DNA of 34,669 bases from Candidatus Uhrbacteria bacterium (GTDB lineage: Bacteria; Patescibacteriota; Patescibacteriia; UBA9934), in contig CALRAI010000009.1 of assembly GCA_943350635.1 (NCBI GenBank), positions 1-34,669 on the forward strand, given 5' to 3'. The notes beneath the pieces were generated by a model. The model had not been told where the DNA came from, made no database searches, and worked only from the letters and a program-made list of their open reading frames with translations. The translations under genes were made by a program, and so were the position numbers. This document shows, piece after piece, positions 16,889-25,342 of this stretch. The stretch's first letter is position 1. The number at the start of each line of letters is the position of its first letter.

Positions 16889-17899
16889 CTACTCTCCGTT
16901 CGTCAAGAGAAGCTTATTTGCACGAACATAATCAATCGTTTTCGCCAAACCATCTTCCAAACGGACCAACGGAATCCAGCTTAAACCATTTCGAGCCTTT
17001 GTTAAATCCGGCAGTCCCATTTGTGTCAGAAAGAGTGGAGCAGCTTCATACACAATTTCCGAAGAACTTTCTGCAATTTTGATAATCTGCCCAGCAACGT
17101 CTCTCATTGGCAACTCAACATCACTTCCAATATTCACTGGACCAATAGTCGGCTCCGCACGCATCAGACGAATTAAACCATCAACAACATCCGAAACATA
17201 CACCAACGACGTTGTAGTTGCTTGATCGCCTGAAATCGCCAACGGTTTATTGTCGAGTGCAGACAAAACAAAATCAGGAATCTGATGCCCTTGGAACAAC
17301 GGCATTCGTGGACCAAACGTTCGGAAAATACGCGCAATCTTTGCGTCCAGCGTATGGACTGACGCGTAGGTATTCACCATGGTTTCTGCAAATCGTTTTC
17401 CCTCATTATACGCAGCGCGTGGCGTAAGATGATTCACAATACCTTGATACTCCTCCGCAAATAACTTCGATTCTGCGGTGCGATTTCCATATACCACCGC
17501 ACTCGATGCCAACAAAAACTTTGCCTTGTATTTCACCGCAATATCGAGCATGTTTCGTGTACCCACACTATTCGTGAGTAGCGTAGCGATACGATATTCC
17601 TCAAATCCCTTCGACACCGTGGGCATAGCCAAGTGATACACCTCGTGTACACCAATAAATTTCACCTTGAATGCCTCAAGCTCCGCAAAGGAACCAAGAT
17701 CGAACGATTCATTCACGTCGATACGAAGAAATTGAAAATCTGGATTTCGCAACAACGTTTCAATATTCCGAACATGACCAGTGGAAAAATTATCAATACA
17801 AATAACGCGATGACCATCGTTGAGCAATGCTTCGCAAAGAAACGAGCCAATAAACCCCGCACCTCCAGTAACGACGGATGTTTTTTGTTCTAACGACAT
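16889..17899 (-). CDS. NAD-dependent nucleotide-sugar epimerase/decarboxylase (UDP-xylose synthase-like)
   Basis: An extended short-chain dehydrogenase of 336 residues. TGGAGFIGSFLCEALL at 11-26 binds NAD, DNFSTG at 36-41 recognises its ribose, SSAVVYG at 132-138 is the serine/threonine catalytic strand, and Y164-NEG-K168 is the catalytic pair. The sequence YNEGKRFAE is close to the YDEGKR signature of UDP-glucuronate decarboxylases, and RIFRTFGPRMPLFQGHQIPDFVLSAL also fits that family better than GalE. It would make UDP-xylose or a related UDP-sugar in the cytoplasm. GalE-like epimerase activity remains possible. The start lies only nine bases after the base of the large structured element that fills the upstream gap; no Shine-Dalgarno site is visible. 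Confidence 0.87.
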   Translation of the reverse strand: MSLEQKTSVVTGGAGFIGSFLCEALLNDGHRVICIDNFSTGHVRNIETLLRNPDFQFLRIDVNESFDLGSFAELEAFKVKFIGVHEVYHLAMPTVSKGFEEYRIATLLTNSVGTRNMLDIAVKYKAKFLLASSAVVYGNRTAESKLFAEEYQGIVNHLTPRAAYNEGKRFAETMVNTYASVHTLDAKIARIFRTFGPRMPLFQGHQIPDFVLSALDNKPLAISGDQATTTSLVYVSDVVDGLIRLMRAEPTIGPVNIGSDVELPMRDVAGQIIKIAESSSEIVYEAAPLFLTQMGLPDLTKARNGLSWIPLVRLEDGLAKTIDYVRANKLLLTNGE

Positions 17900-17907
17900 A
17901 GATATTT

Positions 17908-18031
17908 TGAGACGCCCTCATTTGGCCTCTTTTCAACTTGTCGCGGCGTCGACTCACTCAACGTACAATGAGTACGTCTCGCGAGCTCTCCTTGCTCCGC
18001 GTTGAAAATAGTCCCAAATGAGAACGTCTCA
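17908..18031 (-). ncRNA. Candidate structured RNA, copy A
   Basis: The 137-nt gap between the subtilisin and UDP-sugar genes is nearly filled by one fold. On the minus strand the outer stem pairs 18014-18031 with 17908-17925, 18 pairs of which two are G-U. A second stem pairs 18001-18008 with 17930-17937 (core CAAC/GTTG). An apical hairpin pairs 17972-17985 with 17953-17966 around a five-base loop and contains a tandem GA/AG mismatch. The internal loop on the 5' side holds AAGGAG (17988-17993). The same core and fold occur at 33195-33319 with different stem sequences. Function is unknown; it could be the leader of the downstream gene, the end of the peptidase mRNA, or an independent RNA. Confidence 0.65.
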
Positions 18032-18036
18032 TGATA

Positions 18037-20160
18037 TTACCACCCTGCAAAAAATGCACCGGTCTTTGCGCCAAACGTTGGCGCATTCCATGAACCGAGC
18101 GACGTTTTTCCATCGGACGACATCATGGATACCAAACCACTATCCACATTTTCACTCACCATCATATCATCTCTTCCATCCAGATCGAGATCGATACCAA
18201 CAACACGGTCTCCGCTGAGCGCCTGCGCAGAAAATGTTACCGCACCACGAACCGCACCAATCTTCGTAACCTCGTTCACCACATTTCCCGATCCCAAATT
18301 CGCAACAAATATATCCTCAATATTATCGCCATCACGATCCCCACCAGAAACGCTCACCATCGATGCTCCTACAAACGGCACAAAGTCGACGAGATATTTT
18401 CCGTCGTTGTCGTACACTGCAACGTGTACAGCTCCGTCGATGATTCCCGTTACTGCAACTTCGCGAGCGGCGTCGTCGTCAATATCCACCGTAGAGACAG
18501 AAAGCGCAGAAGATGCGGGAAAGACGGAAGCGGCAAAGCGAAATATTTCAGAACCCTTCTCGCTCCACACAACAATATCCTGGCTTACATTGGATCCGAC
18601 CGCAGTAACAATATCGTCCTCACCGTCTCCATTCACGTCTCCCGTTACAAGAGAAACACCATGGCTCGATGTTTTGTCGTACGCAAAGAATTCGGAGAAC
18701 AAGGCGCCAAATGCCTTAAACACTCGAACATGTGGACCGCCAGATTCACCGGCGCCCGTGACAATCTCAGGAATTGTGTCATGGTCATTATTGATGGTAG
18801 CAACATGCACACCACCATGAAAATTGCTGGAATACGCTGCAAAAGTGGCATATTCCGAGCCATCAGCCCTACGCACATCCACCATTGGCGCAACACCTTC
18901 TGGCGCACCAAACACAGCAAACGAATACTTCAAAACATCATCCGTTGTCGCAACCACATCGGATTTCGTAGACGTATCAGACGTTACATCGTCAGAATTC
19001 GTCGTTGTCGTGGTTGATGGTGTAGTTGTCGTCGTAGTCGACGGCGTTGATTCTGCAGAGTCCTCAACCGCCGGAACATAGGAGACTGCTAATGCCAATG
19101 CACGATCCACATTCAATCGCCCCGCACCAAGCTCCCCGGTAAGATATCCACGAATACTCACTGGATCCACCGAAAGCTTAATAATATTTCGAACATCAGT
19201 CGCGGTAAGCGTTGGATATCGGGAAAATAACAACGCCGCAGTACCAGCCACCAGTGGAGATGCCATAGAAGTACCGCTCCATCCCCCAAGATATTTATCA
19301 TTGTAGCCCTGAGCAGGGCCATGATACGAAAGACCGTAAATATTTGTGCCTGGCGCAGCAACGTCCGCACAAATCGTGCCGTAGTTGGTAAACGATGCAC
19401 CACGATCGCTACTATCCGTAGCCGTTACACCAATCACCCAATCATCGTCCGTTGTGCGCAAACATGCGGGATACACCGGATTCATGTTTGTGTCTCGATT
19501 ATCATTTCCCATTGCCGCCACAATCACCACACCATTTGTAAACGCATCCTTCACAGCACTCTTTAGCGACGAATGTGCTTCGTCCCCCGCAAAGCTTAAG
19601 TTGATTACCTTGGCGCCATTCTTCCTGGCATACGTAATGGCGCTCGCCGCATCAAACTCTGTACCACTACCCTGATCGTCCAACATGCGCACCGGCATGA
19701 TTTTTACATTCCACGCCACGCCAGACACGCCAAGATGATTATCGCCAACTGCACCAATCTCTCCTGCAATAAGCGTGCCATGGTCGATAGCCTCCGACGA
19801 CGACGTGCTTACCGGACTTGGCGAAGGATCGTTATCGTTCCCAATAAAATCCCAACCATGAACGTCATCGATATACCCGTTCCCATCATCGTCCTTCCCA
19901 TTATCTGCAATTTCCCCAGCATTCGTCCAAAGATTATCAACAATATCCTCATGATCAAGATCGAGTCCCGTATCCAGCACAGCCACAATAACCGTGGAAG
20001 ATCCTGTAGTGGTATCCCAGGCATTCGGTGCCTGAATACGATCAAGATACCATTGCTCGTTGTACTTTGGATCGCTGGGAGTTTGCGCAAGCACAAGGGA
20101 AGGCAGAAGCACACACAACATTCCAACACAAAAACCACGAGACAATAGACGATGGGACAT
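18037..20160 (-). CDS. Secreted subtilisin-like serine peptidase (S8) with C-terminal FG-GAP/VCBS-like repeats
   Basis: A 707-residue exported protease. Residues 1-26 are a signal peptide (FCVGMLCVLLPSLVLAQ). The catalytic triad is visible: Asp63 in AVLDTGLD, His127 in DHGTLIAG and Ser298 in SGTSMASP, with oxyanion Asn219 in MGND. DNGKDDDGNGYIDD at 86-99 is a calcium-type loop. A threonine-rich linker (about 368-400) leads to a beta-propeller-like region with repeats such as TINNDHDTIPEIVTGAG and TGDVNGDGEDDIVTAVG. I start at ATG 20160 rather than the GTG at 20181 because the signal peptide then has normal form. A TGAGATACT sequence 11 nt upstream could be an extended -10, giving a very short leader. 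Probable role: processing surface proteins such as the neighbouring S-layer-like protein. Confidence 0.92.
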   Translation of the reverse strand: MSHRLLSRGFCVGMLCVLLPSLVLAQTPSDPKYNEQWYLDRIQAPNAWDTTTGSSTVIVAVLDTGLDLDHEDIVDNLWTNAGEIADNGKDDDGNGYIDDVHGWDFIGNDNDPSPSPVSTSSSEAIDHGTLIAGEIGAVGDNHLGVSGVAWNVKIMPVRMLDDQGSGTEFDAASAITYARKNGAKVINLSFAGDEAHSSLKSAVKDAFTNGVVIVAAMGNDNRDTNMNPVYPACLRTTDDDWVIGVTATDSSDRGASFTNYGTICADVAAPGTNIYGLSYHGPAQGYNDKYLGGWSGTSMASPLVAGTAALLFSRYPTLTATDVRNIIKLSVDPVSIRGYLTGELGAGRLNVDRALALAVSYVPAVEDSAESTPSTTTTTTPSTTTTTNSDDVTSDTSTKSDVVATTDDVLKYSFAVFGAPEGVAPMVDVRRADGSEYATFAAYSSNFHGGVHVATINNDHDTIPEIVTGAGESGGPHVRVFKAFGALFSEFFAYDKTSSHGVSLVTGDVNGDGEDDIVTAVGSNVSQDIVVWSEKGSEIFRFAASVFPASSALSVSTVDIDDDAAREVAVTGIIDGAVHVAVYDNDGKYLVDFVPFVGASMVSVSGGDRDGDNIEDIFVANLGSGNVVNEVTKIGAVRGAVTFSAQALSGDRVVGIDLDLDGRDDMMVSENVDSGLVSMMSSDGKTSLGSWNAPTFGAKTGAFFAGW

Positions 20161-20190
20161 AGATTGGTTCCAGTATCTCACTGAAAATCC

Positions 20191-20224
20191 GCAAACAAAA
20201 GAACAGTACCCACAGGCACTGTTC
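20191..20224 (-). terminator. Rho-independent terminator after the TPR gene
   Basis: On the minus strand a 10-bp stem (20215-20224 with 20201-20210, one G-U pair) closes a TGTG loop and is followed by TTTTGTTTGC. It lies just after the TPR stop at 20233 and before the peptidase start, so the peptidase needs its own promoter. Confidence 0.8.
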
Positions 20225-20232
20225 GTTTGGCT

Positions 20233-20943
20233 CTATCGAGGTTGTTTACAAACCTCAAGTTTTTCTGCTTGGTCACGCTCGATACTTGCAGCATTATCTG
20301 GAGACAGCGAAACCGCAACATCATAATGCGCCTTTCCTTGATCGCATTCCCCTGTTTTAAAGAACCAATCTCCAAGCGCAATCATGAGCCATGGCGTTTG
20401 ATGAAAACTTACAAATGCTTCATCGAGAATTGCTTTCTCGTCAGCAATTCGGTCAGGATAATGCGTTCTCAAAAATTCTGCATAGTCTTGATACGATCCC
20501 TCAATAGCTACGATAGATAATGACTTTTTAAACGCGTCTTCCGCGGCAGGAAAATCCTTCATCAGTTCCAAAAGCTTTGCATACGAATTCCACACAAGAT
20601 ACGACGAATCATTCGTCCTGAGATATGTTTCATACATAAGACGCGACGAGACTAAATCACCCAACATTTTCTCATTTTCTGCAATAGTAACGTACAGCGC
20701 TGTATCAATCTCCGTACCAGACTCTTCCTGCGCAGCAAGTGATGCCTCTGCAGTAGCAACTCTTTGCTGCACTAATGCTCGCGTCGCCTCATCCATTTGC
20801 ACATCAATGCTCGTAACAAGCCCGTTGTATGGATCAAAAAAATAGTTCCCCTCTTTAATCCAGAACGCATACGCCCCAAGCAAAAACACCACAAGAACCG
20901 AAGCGATAATTACCACCTGTTTTCGTGAGAGCGATTTCTTCAT
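20233..20943 (-). CDS. Membrane-anchored TPR-like protein
   Basis: A 236-residue protein with one N-terminal membrane helix (residues 9-29, VVIIASVLVVFLLGAYAFWI after the basic start MKKSLSRKQ) and an extracytoplasmic helical domain. Helical pairs of TPR type are visible around GDLVSSRLMYETYLRTNDSSYLVWNSYAKLLELMKDFPAAEDAFKKSLSI split over several helices, and again at WLMIALGDWFFKTGECDQGKAHYDVAVSLSPDN. Two cysteines lie near the C terminus (GECDQ and EVCKQ). It probably serves as a protein-binding scaffold at the cell surface. It sits between two terminators, between the S-layer-like gene and the peptidase. ATG 20943 is used because the longer ORF extends into the upstream terminator. Confidence 0.8.
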   Translation of the reverse strand: MKKSLSRKQVVIIASVLVVFLLGAYAFWIKEGNYFFDPYNGLVTSIDVQMDEATRALVQQRVATAEASLAAQEESGTEIDTALYVTIAENEKMLGDLVSSRLMYETYLRTNDSSYLVWNSYAKLLELMKDFPAAEDAFKKSLSIVAIEGSYQDYAEFLRTHYPDRIADEKAILDEAFVSFHQTPWLMIALGDWFFKTGECDQGKAHYDVAVSLSPDNAASIERDQAEKLEVCKQPR

Positions 20944-20969
20944 ATGGAGAAATAGTAGTGGAAATATCA

Positions 20970-21004
20970 CAAAAAGCCAAACACCCCCGCCGAAGCGAGG
21001 GTGT
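20970..21004 (-). terminator. Rho-independent terminator of the S-layer-like gene
   Basis: Minus-strand stem ACACCCTCGC pairing with GCGGGGGTGT (one T-G pair) around a TTCG loop closed by C-G, the most stable tetraloop type, followed by TTTGGCTTTTTG. It lies 45 nt after the S-layer stop codon. Confidence 0.92.
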
Positions 21005-21048
21005 GTTGGTCGTAACAGTTCCGAATCGCGAGAACCAGTTCCCGTGGA

Positions 21049-24000
21049 TTAGAACGAGAGGCTGTTTCCGCTGATTGGAAGACTGTCGACGAGGTGTGCG
21101 CCGTAGTACTCCTTGAGTACTCCGTAGCCAGTTGCGGTACTTGCAGTAGAAGAAGTTCCGTCGTCCTGCCAAAGAAGTGCACTTGGCAAACGCTGAAGGT
21201 CGTCGGTGACTTCGTATTCATTGCCAGAACCAATGTCAGCAGCCGCAACAGTTGATCCGAGGTATCCACGGATAACAGTCAAAGCGTTTGAGGTAATTGC
21301 AACGACGAGCATTTTTTCTTCGCCCGAATCTGCAACTTCGCTGTCATCCAAGTCCATGTTGATCACATCACCCACGGCAAATGCAGAACCAGAATCCACG
21401 TTAACCGTTGTAGCGGTCATTGCGATATCTGCATCATTTGCAGCGTTAGATACGTTGATGTAGGTCGAAGTGATTGGATCACTTGCAAGACCAAACTGTA
21501 TGGAGTCATCGTTTACTGCAGAAGCACCAGTGGAGTCAAAGTACAGCGCATAGGCGTACGAGGTTCCTGCTGGAACGATTTCTGGAGTAGCAAGTACCAA
21601 CTTCACGAACGAAACCTGTGCGGCAGAACACGTTGCACCTGTACTTGCCAACAAGGTCCACTCAGTTGATGCAGCGTCCAAAGACGTTGCAGTTCCGAGC
21701 TTGTTCATGTTGTAGATGTGGAAGTCTGTTGCAGCAACCTGAGCACCAGATGATGCTGCACAGTTTCTCCAAAGGGTCGTTGCGTTATCCGATGCGCTCA
21801 TGCTGAAGATGATGTTGTTCAACACCACGTCCTCACCAGAAGCAGCGGTAACATTGAAACGCAATACTTCCTGGTTACCAACAACCTTCGAGCCAGATGG
21901 GCTAGAAGAGCTGAGGGCAATGGTTGGATACGTTTCACGAACCACGAACTTTGCCATGGTTGTACCAGCGGCATCAACAGTAGTAACAGAGCTGTCAGAA
22001 AGTGTCTGACCAGAACCCTGACCTACTGCGCGAAGTTCGCCAGTACCATCGTCGAGCACCAAACGTACGCGTTCGTTCGATGTGGAAGAGCCACCAGAAC
22101 GCTCTGAACTTGGGACGTCAATCTTCACCGTTACTTCTGCATGGCTATCCTTAGCAACGTAGAACGTAAGGCTGTTGAATGTAATTCCGTTGTTCGTAAG
22201 AGCACCAGAATCAGTCTGAGTAGCGCCAGCAGAATCTGGGTAGCTAATTGTCACGAGCGATACGTTATTTGCGTATGCAGTCGAATCAGTAGATCCGGTG
22301 TCTGCAGCAGCTTGCTGTTCCTCAACACGGAGACGATCAACCACAAAGGCTTCAGACGTTGCATCGAAGCGGAACTTCGATACGGATGTGCTGGACGAAC
22401 CAGTCACAACAAAGTCTGCAATTGGGGTGTCGGATGCTGCGGTTACTGCAAGGGAACCAGAGTTCACCACCTTTACGATTGCCGTAGGGACATTCGATAC
22501 AAGGTTAACGGTGGTCAAGGTTACCGTTGCAGAGTCGCCATCAGTATCCAATGCTACCACGTCTGCTGCCAATGGGATTCCCACTGCGTACTGGTTGGAG
22601 CTTGAGCTACCACCCTGTGCAACGTTTGCAATGTTACAGAGAACACTCAAAGTCTGTGTTGTTCCTGCGGCAACAGAGTATGAGAAGTCAGCAAAGTTCA
22701 CTACACCAGTCGTTGCTGAAGCAATCGATTCTGGACCAGCAATCAATGTAGATCCCTCGTACAATGAACATGAGGTGATGTTATCAGTGGAATTAACATA
22801 TGTTCCATCCGCTGATGCATCTTCTTCGTCCTCACGACCAGCAGCGAAGTCTGTGTCGTAGCTGTTTTCGTTCACAGCAACAATCGGGCTGAAATCCGTT
22901 ACTTCAATGTCGCCGCCGTTTGCAGCAGCAAAGTTGAAGGAAGCGAATGTTACACCTGATGTACCACGAACGTAGGTCTTGGTTCCTGTTGGAGTTGAAG
23001 CCAACGTAACCGTAAGACCAGAAGCCACAACGGTCTGAGCGTTACCTGCCAAGTCTGCATTTGGAACAATGTCAGAGATTGCATCTCCTTCAGAGTCTTC
23101 TGCAGTAAGGCCAGATGCGGAGCTCAAAGAGAATGTAAACGTATCGCCTGCTTCAGAAGCATTGTTTGGCGTCGTCGAATCAGACTCCATGTCTGCGGTT
23201 ACCATGAAGTTCAAAACTTCACCAGCATCCATGTCAAAGTCATCGGTAAAGGTCAATGTTTCTGGTTCGCCAGAATCACTATCAGCAACAGTTGATGCAA
23301 GATCCAAAGGACCCATCAAGAGCGCACCAGTGTCTGCATTAACAATGCGAATATCCGAGATTGGATCTTCTTCAAGACCAGTTGCATCATCATTTGTCAT
23401 GGTGACAACAATTGGCATCGTTGTGATGGTCATTGCACGTTCCGCAACCAATGAACCTTCCCAGAAGGAAACGTTTTCAGCGGTATTACTCACGTCGGTT
23501 GCGGAAGGACCGCTGAACGACACGCTCAATTCGCCACCTTCAATGGTAACAGTGGACAAATCTCCGCTGCCTCCATCAAAACCAGTGCGAGTAACGGTTA
23601 CACCAAATCCGAAGTCGTCGCCAACAGCATAGAGGTCTGCGCTGTTGTCCAAGTACGTCGTGATGGTTTCTGCGGCATCGCCACCGATGTCTGCAGTTAC
23701 AGTAAAGGTGCGATCAGATCCCTTGTCGATTCCAAAGGAATCAGCAAGTTCGAACATAACAAGCTTGTTGCCAATGCTCTCACCTTCTGCCAACCAAGTA
23801 TCACCTTGGTAGAGCTGGAAGTCACTGTGATCACTTTCGTCACTAATCTTAAGCGTGATGTGCTCAAGAGAAATGTCTTCTGTGCTACCAGCAGTCAACT
23901 TGAACTCGGAAATTGTTGCGTTCTGAGCACCAACAACTGGGTTCGTGAGGGATCCAGTGTCAACGATCGTAACGCTACCAACGGAAGAGTTCACAATGCT

Positions 24001-25149
24001 CATGGAGTTTCCAGAGAGTGGGAACGATCCAGAAACATCACCGCCTACTTCAATGTCGTCAGAACCTTCGATTCCAACAGCAAATGAAGTGGTTACACCT
24101 GCATTAGCCAAATCAACCTTTACTGTGATGTAGCGAGTTTCGCCAGCAGCAAAGTCGAGGTTAAGGGAACTAAATGTTGCCTGACGTGTGGAAGAGTTGA
24201 AGCTCTTACCATCCGTAAGACGATCTGCACCTTCGTAAAGGTACACACCAGACGATGCAAAATCAGAAGTTGCAGCAAGGCCCATCAATGCAACGTTCAT
24301 CACGTCGATTGTTGCGGCATCACCTGCAGTAATCTTGAATGTTGCAACGCTCACACCGGAAGCTGCATCTGGCACTGTTGCAGATGCAGCAGTGGAAGAA
24401 TCAAGCGAGATGCTCACGCCACCTGTTGCTGCTTCCTCGTCGGCTACTGTTTGTGCAGCATCCATGAGAGAAGAAACACCAGAAGCGATTTCCGATCCAG
24501 CAGAAAGATCGCTGTCGTCAATTCCGGATCCTGAGAGGAAGAAACCAGCCTGAAGGCCGTTTGCAGAACGACCAGCAGAGCTGACCATTCGCTTCTCACC
24601 AGCCCAAGAAATGTAGTAGTCACCACCATCCATGTACAACATTCCGTCAAATGCAGAAGCGGTCATGAGTGAGGATCCTACGGTGTAATCAGTAAAGAAG
24701 ACATCTGGAACGTCTTGAATGCCGCTAGCCCATGAGGAACCAGCGTAGTCTACTGCAACGTCTTCAGATTCAATCCAGTGAATGCTTCCGTCTGTGGACA
24801 CTGCGTATACCTTGTCATCGGACTGAACCTTTACCCAGTATGAACCTGGGCGGTATACCACATTGCCTGCAAGAGAAAGATCCGCAAGCGCACTGTCAGA
24901 GATCGTGCTGACGTCGTCGAAGTTCTCGTACCACGTCATGTACGTCTTTTCATTTGGGAACGTGTAGCGCATGCCATCGTAACCGTAGTAGTACACAGTT
25001 GAGAGGGATGTGCCCTTGATCAAGTCACCAGCAGATGCTGCTGCTGCAACCGAAGGCTGCAAGAGACCAGCACCGACAGAGAAGAGCATGGTTGCTGCAG
25101 CGACTGCTACAGACAACGCACGTTTCCCAGTTTGAAGAACGTTTGTCAT
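21049..25149 (-). CDS. S-layer-like surface protein of Patescibacteria type
   Basis: The largest gene, 1366 residues. Residues 1-38 form a signal peptide ending AVAAAASAG. Residues 40-165 carry a module (GDLIKGTSLSTVYYYGYDG, RYTFPNEKTYMTWY, VVYRPGSYWVKVQSDDKVYAV, DVPDVFFTDYTVGSSL) that I know from S-layer-like proteins of uncultured Patescibacteria. The remainder is a series of beta-sandwich-like domains, acidic and rich in Ser, Thr, Ala, Val and Asp, with recurring patterns such as ATFKITAGDAATIDVMNVAL and FAAGETRYITVKVDL. Only a few cysteines occur, in the C-terminal half (ITSCSLYEG, VLCNIAN, WRNCAASSG, ATCSAAQ). A strong terminator and a branched leader suggest high, regulated expression. 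It likely coats the cell and may be the glycan acceptor; the assembly role is inference. Confidence 0.88.
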   Translation of the reverse strand: MTNVLQTGKRALSVAVAAATMLFSVGAGLLQPSVAAAASAGDLIKGTSLSTVYYYGYDGMRYTFPNEKTYMTWYENFDDVSTISDSALADLSLAGNVVYRPGSYWVKVQSDDKVYAVSTDGSIHWIESEDVAVDYAGSSWASGIQDVPDVFFTDYTVGSSLMTASAFDGMLYMDGGDYYISWAGEKRMVSSAGRSANGLQAGFFLSGSGIDDSDLSAGSEIASGVSSLMDAAQTVADEEAATGGVSISLDSSTAASATVPDAASGVSVATFKITAGDAATIDVMNVALMGLAATSDFASSGVYLYEGADRLTDGKSFNSSTRQATFSSLNLDFAAGETRYITVKVDLANAGVTTSFAVGIEGSDDIEVGGDVSGSFPLSGNSMSIVNSSVGSVTIVDTGSLTNPVVGAQNATISEFKLTAGSTEDISLEHITLKISDESDHSDFQLYQGDTWLAEGESIGNKLVMFELADSFGIDKGSDRTFTVTADIGGDAAETITTYLDNSADLYAVGDDFGFGVTVTRTGFDGGSGDLSTVTIEGGELSVSFSGPSATDVSNTAENVSFWEGSLVAERAMTITTMPIVVTMTNDDATGLEEDPISDIRIVNADTGALLMGPLDLASTVADSDSGEPETLTFTDDFDMDAGEVLNFMVTADMESDSTTPNNASEAGDTFTFSLSSASGLTAEDSEGDAISDIVPNADLAGNAQTVVASGLTVTLASTPTGTKTYVRGTSGVTFASFNFAAANGGDIEVTDFSPIVAVNENSYDTDFAAGREDEEDASADGTYVNSTDNITSCSLYEGSTLIAGPESIASATTGVVNFADFSYSVAAGTTQTLSVLCNIANVAQGGSSSSNQYAVGIPLAADVVALDTDGDSATVTLTTVNLVSNVPTAIVKVVNSGSLAVTAASDTPIADFVVTGSSSTSVSKFRFDATSEAFVVDRLRVEEQQAAADTGSTDSTAYANNVSLVTISYPDSAGATQTDSGALTNNGITFNSLTFYVAKDSHAEVTVKIDVPSSERSGGSSTSNERVRLVLDDGTGELRAVGQGSGQTLSDSSVTTVDAAGTTMAKFVVRETYPTIALSSSSPSGSKVVGNQEVLRFNVTAASGEDVVLNNIIFSMSASDNATTLWRNCAASSGAQVAATDFHIYNMNKLGTATSLDAASTEWTLLASTGATCSAAQVSFVKLVLATPEIVPAGTSYAYALYFDSTGASAVNDDSIQFGLASDPITSTYINVSNAANDADIAMTATTVNVDSGSAFAVGDVINMDLDDSEVADSGEEKMLVVAITSNALTVIRGYLGSTVAAADIGSGNEYEVTDDLQRLPSALLWQDDGTSSTASTATGYGVLKEYYGAHLVDSLPISGNSLSF

Positions 25150-25191
25150 AATTTTCTGAAGTCTTTTTTTCCCAAAAGCAGGAAAAGAATT

Positions 25192-25255
25192 CTGATAGAC
25201 ATGACCGTGCGGTCTCGACCTTTAAGAGAGCGGACTCTCTTACAATGGCTATCAG
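25192..25255 (-). promoter_or_regulatory. Branched 5' leader structure upstream of the S-layer-like gene
   Basis: On the minus strand CTGATAG (25249-25255) pairs perfectly with CTATCAG (25192-25198) and encloses two hairpins: AAGAGAG-TCCG-CTCTCTT (25224-25241, a UNCG-type loop) and GACCG/CGGTC (25203-25214). The result is a three-way junction ending 43 nt before the start codon. It could stabilise the mRNA or sense something; no known riboswitch is recognised. Confidence 0.55.
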
Positions 25256-25263
25256 GTGCGGGA

Positions 25264-25279
25264 ATTGTGTCTTCACAAT
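25264..25279. promoter_or_regulatory. Operator-like dyad upstream of the S-layer-like gene
   Basis: ATTGTG and CACAAT lie 4 nt apart (extended by one partly matching base on each side) just upstream of the branched leader. This may be a protein-binding site or a small hairpin. No convincing -35/-10 pair could be fixed around it. Confidence 0.35.
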
Positions 25280-25342
25280 CCCTTGTGCATCGATCTCGTG
25301 AGGAGGTCGACGCTGAAGGAAGTGCGACGGAAAACGTGAGGA

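Noticed and set aside
17930-18008. TTTCAAC/GTTGAAA ends of copy A resemble the outer boxes of integron attC sites.
   Set aside because: Copy B has CGGT/GCCG at the same place, no integrase gene is present, and there are no cassette-like genes.
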